A stretch of DNA of 7,578 nt, from positions 1-7,578 of the forward strand of contig CAMJFV010000084.1 of NCBI GenBank assembly GCA_946405045.1, written 5' to 3'. The notes beneath the pieces were generated by a model. It made no database searches. It was not told the origin of the DNA and worked only from the letters and a program-made list of their open reading frames with translations. Source of the stretch: an uncultured Bacteroidales bacterium. GTDB taxonomy: Bacteria; Bacteroidota; Bacteroidia; Bacteroidales; Paludibacteraceae. This document shows positions 6,141 through 7,578 of the stretch, piece after piece. The first letter of the stretch is position 1, and each line of letters begins with the position of its first letter. The position numbers and the translations under genes are program-made.

Positions 6141-7054
6141 TCATACGCCTCATTAATTTTAGCCATCATCGCCTCACACTCCTCCACTCTGTCTGCATTC
6201 TTCGGCAAATCCGGATGATGTTGCAATGCCAAATTGTGATAGGCTTTTTTGATCTCCACGTCGGACGCACCTTCTTCCAAACCCAAAATAGCAAAATAGG
6301 CTTTCAATTGTGAGACGGGAATGCTTTTCTTCGACGTATTTTCTCCAGACTCATCATCTTCAAATTCCGTACGCAATGTTCCATAACGTTTTATAAAAAA
6401 GTCAAAATAAATTTTATTGAACTTCAATTGCTTCATTATATCCATCAGCAGATTCCATTCATCATTATGGATTCCGTCGTCTACTATCGCCAATTTAAAT
6501 AGTTTTTCCACAAAGAATTTACGATATGACATAGATTTTCGCCAAAGATTCATGTACGCCGCCAAACGTAAAGATTCGGAATCTCCATGCTTTTCTTCGT
6601 AAATATATTCTATCCAAGAAGGATCCATTCCATACCATCCTTTCATCATTTGCGTCTGACTTTCTTTTGCATCTGGATTTAGCATACACACCTGTCTAAC
6701 CAAAGGCATAATTCTAAAAGAGAACACATTTTGTGTTATTGTATCGTAATTACGTTTAGCTTTCTCTTGAGTCATACCAAGCGTTTCCTGGATTCTTCTG
6801 TTTGTCCATATTTCTCGATAGAAAATTATAATCCCGATACCAAGAAGAAATCCAATAAAATAGATACATACCATAAGACCCGTATTCAGGCCTAACATGT
6901 CAAAAAGATGCTCAATCTTTCTGGCGCTAAATACACTTATAAAAATAAAGATGAAAAATATAACAAAACCAAAGTCTTTGATGGTTCCTGATTTTTCTTC
7001 TATGGATTTATATCTATCTACAAATTCACTATCAGTTAAATTCTTTCCATTCAT
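6125..7054 (-). CDS. Membrane-anchored J-domain protein, DjlA-like (TerB-like core, C-terminal DnaJ domain)
   Basis: A 309-residue protein. Two hydrophobic segments (about 27-44 and 58-79) anchor it to the inner membrane, with a positive segment KAKR (98-101) soon after. Residues 180-226 (FFVEKLFKLAIVDDGIHNDEW, then a helix to RYG) resemble the TerB fold, with the D-G-x-x-x-x-E-W pattern of that family. An acidic, low-complexity linker (229-243) leads to a C-terminal J domain (about 250-309) with the essential HPD motif at 280-282. J domains stimulate the ATPase of DnaK (Hsp70). Membrane segments, TerB-like core and C-terminal J domain match the order of E. coli DjlA, but the central part is diverged and the similarity is architectural. 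It lies 16 bp after the stop of a paralogue, so the two are probably co-transcribed. ATG at 7054 is the first usable start after that stop. Confidence 0.8.
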   Translation of the reverse strand: MNGKNLTDSEFVDRYKSIEEKSGTIKDFGFVIFFIFIFISVFSARKIEHLFDMLGLNTGLMVCIYFIGFLLGIGIIIFYREIWTNRRIQETLGMTQEKAKRNYDTITQNVFSFRIMPLVRQVCMLNPDAKESQTQMMKGWYGMDPSWIEYIYEEKHGDSESLRLAAYMNLWRKSMSYRKFFVEKLFKLAIVDDGIHNDEWNLLMDIMKQLKFNKIYFDFFIKRYGTLRTEFEDDESGENTSKKSIPVSQLKAYFAILGLEEGASDVEIKKAYHNLALQHHPDLPKNADRVEECEAMMAKINEAYEKIRN

Positions 7055-7086
7055 TCTTCACTTTTAATTCTTAATTTCTAATTTTC
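7052..7086. repeat. Degenerate 7-bp repeat, copy B (five units)
   Basis: Plus-strand units CATTCTT, CACTTTT, AATTCTT, AATTTCT, AATTTTC. The array covers the end of the upstream J-domain gene (its TAA lies at 7073-7071), the 16-bp intergenic gap and the ATG of the downstream gene. It matches copy A at 6099-6140 almost base for base, except that copy A has one more CATTCTT unit. Confidence 0.65.
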
Positions 7087-7578
7087 TCATACGCCTCATT
7101 GATCTTCGCCATCATCTCCTCACACTCCTTCATTCTGCCAGCATTCTTCGGCAGATCCGGATGATGCTGTAAGGCAAGACTATGGTAGGCTTTTTTGATT
7201 TCCTCGTCAGACGCATTTTCTTCCAAACCCAAAATCGCATAGTAGGCTTTCAATTGTGAGACGGGAATGCTTTTCGTCGACGTATCGCCACCAAACTCAT
7301 CTCCTTCAGATTCCGTACGTAATGGTCCATAACGTCTGGCAAAAAGGGAGATATAATTTTTATTAAAATTCAACTCATTCAGAATTTCCATCATCAGTTT
7401 CCACTCGTCATTGTGGATTCCGTCTTCCAAAATAACAAACTTGAACAGAATTTCGGCAAACGCTTTTTTATCCGAAAGTATCTGATTTTTCCAATAGTTT
7501 CTGGAATCTTCTAAATCCAGTTCTCCATATTGTCTTTTTACAAAATACTCCTCAATTTTAGCGTCGTCAAAACCATAC
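7071..7578 (-). CDS. Second TerB-like/J-domain protein, paralogue of the downstream gene (5' partial)
   Basis: The frame is open from the right edge of the window to TAA at 7073-7071, giving about 168 residues; the start and any membrane segments lie outside. A TTG at 7430 could be taken as a start, but the frame upstream of it aligns with the paralogue: YGFDDAKIEEY corresponds to YGMDPSWIEYI, and ILFKFVILEDGIHNDEW to KLFKLAIVDDGIHNDEW. The TerB-like core is followed by an acidic linker and a J domain with HPD intact. Over the last 63 residues I count 55 identical to the paralogue, while the core upstream of GIHNDEW is only around one-third identical by eye. As a J protein it should activate DnaK; what it recruits is unknown. 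It is the promoter-proximal member of the pair. Confidence 0.82.
   Translation of the reverse strand, partial: YGFDDAKIEEYFVKRQYGELDLEDSRNYWKNQILSDKKAFAEILFKFVILEDGIHNDEWKLMMEILNELNFNKNYISLFARRYGPLRTESEGDEFGGDTSTKSIPVSQLKAYYAILGLEENASDEEIKKAYHSLALQHHPDLPKNAGRMKECEEMMAKINEAYEKIRN

Noticed and set aside
7071..7430. A 119-residue J-domain protein starting at a TTG (7430)
   Set aside because: The frame stays open to the window edge and the upstream residues align with the paralogue, so the TTG is internal and the gene is cut by the window.
3326..7578. A mobile island or defence system in the AT-rich right half
   Set aside because: No integrase, transposase, terminal repeats, tRNA target, nuclease or toxin-antitoxin pair is visible; the genes are typical envelope and chaperone families.

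Overview
The window looks like chromosomal DNA from a member of the Bacteroidota, most likely order Bacteroidales (Bacteroides/Prevotella-like). This rests on AT-rich intergenic DNA, three matches to the Bacteroidota -7 promoter element TAnnTTTG, protein families typical of the group (a small beta-barrel OMP, a 'WRMPT'-type surface lipoprotein, a PhoH beginning MIEK), and weak Shine-Dalgarno signals. I cannot name the species. No tRNA, rRNA, CRISPR array, insertion sequence or phage gene is visible.

Layout. Only the first 278 bases carry a plus-strand gene, the 3' end of an MltF-like lytic transglycosylase. Everything else is read from the minus strand. From 3260 down to 306 lies a compact housekeeping operon: a strong promoter, then phoH, recF, a DUF721/DciA-like gene and a hotdog-fold acyl-CoA thioesterase. 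The gaps are 18 bp, a 4-bp ATGA overlap and 37 bp. It converges on the transglycosylase gene.

From about 3282 to 6020 is a set of cell-envelope genes: a small outer-membrane beta-barrel protein with its own terminator and a long leader that may hold a 31-codon ORF, a FISUMP-like lipoprotein with its own terminator, and a TPR lipoprotein with a -7 promoter element and two inverted repeats just upstream. Three clear hairpin terminators (3282-3305, 4184-4214, 5990-6019) separate the units.

From 6125 to the right edge are two tandem paralogous genes for membrane-type J-domain proteins, DjlA-like in layout (membrane segments, TerB-like core, C-terminal J domain). The second is cut by the window end. 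Their J-domain ends are nearly identical while their cores have diverged, and both genes end inside the same degenerate 7-bp repeat. This pair is the most unusual part of the window. The rest is well-known families. I see no clear evidence of a completely new system, but the J-domain pair, the heptad repeats, the dyads upstream of the TPR gene and the possible leaderless small ORF deserve follow-up.
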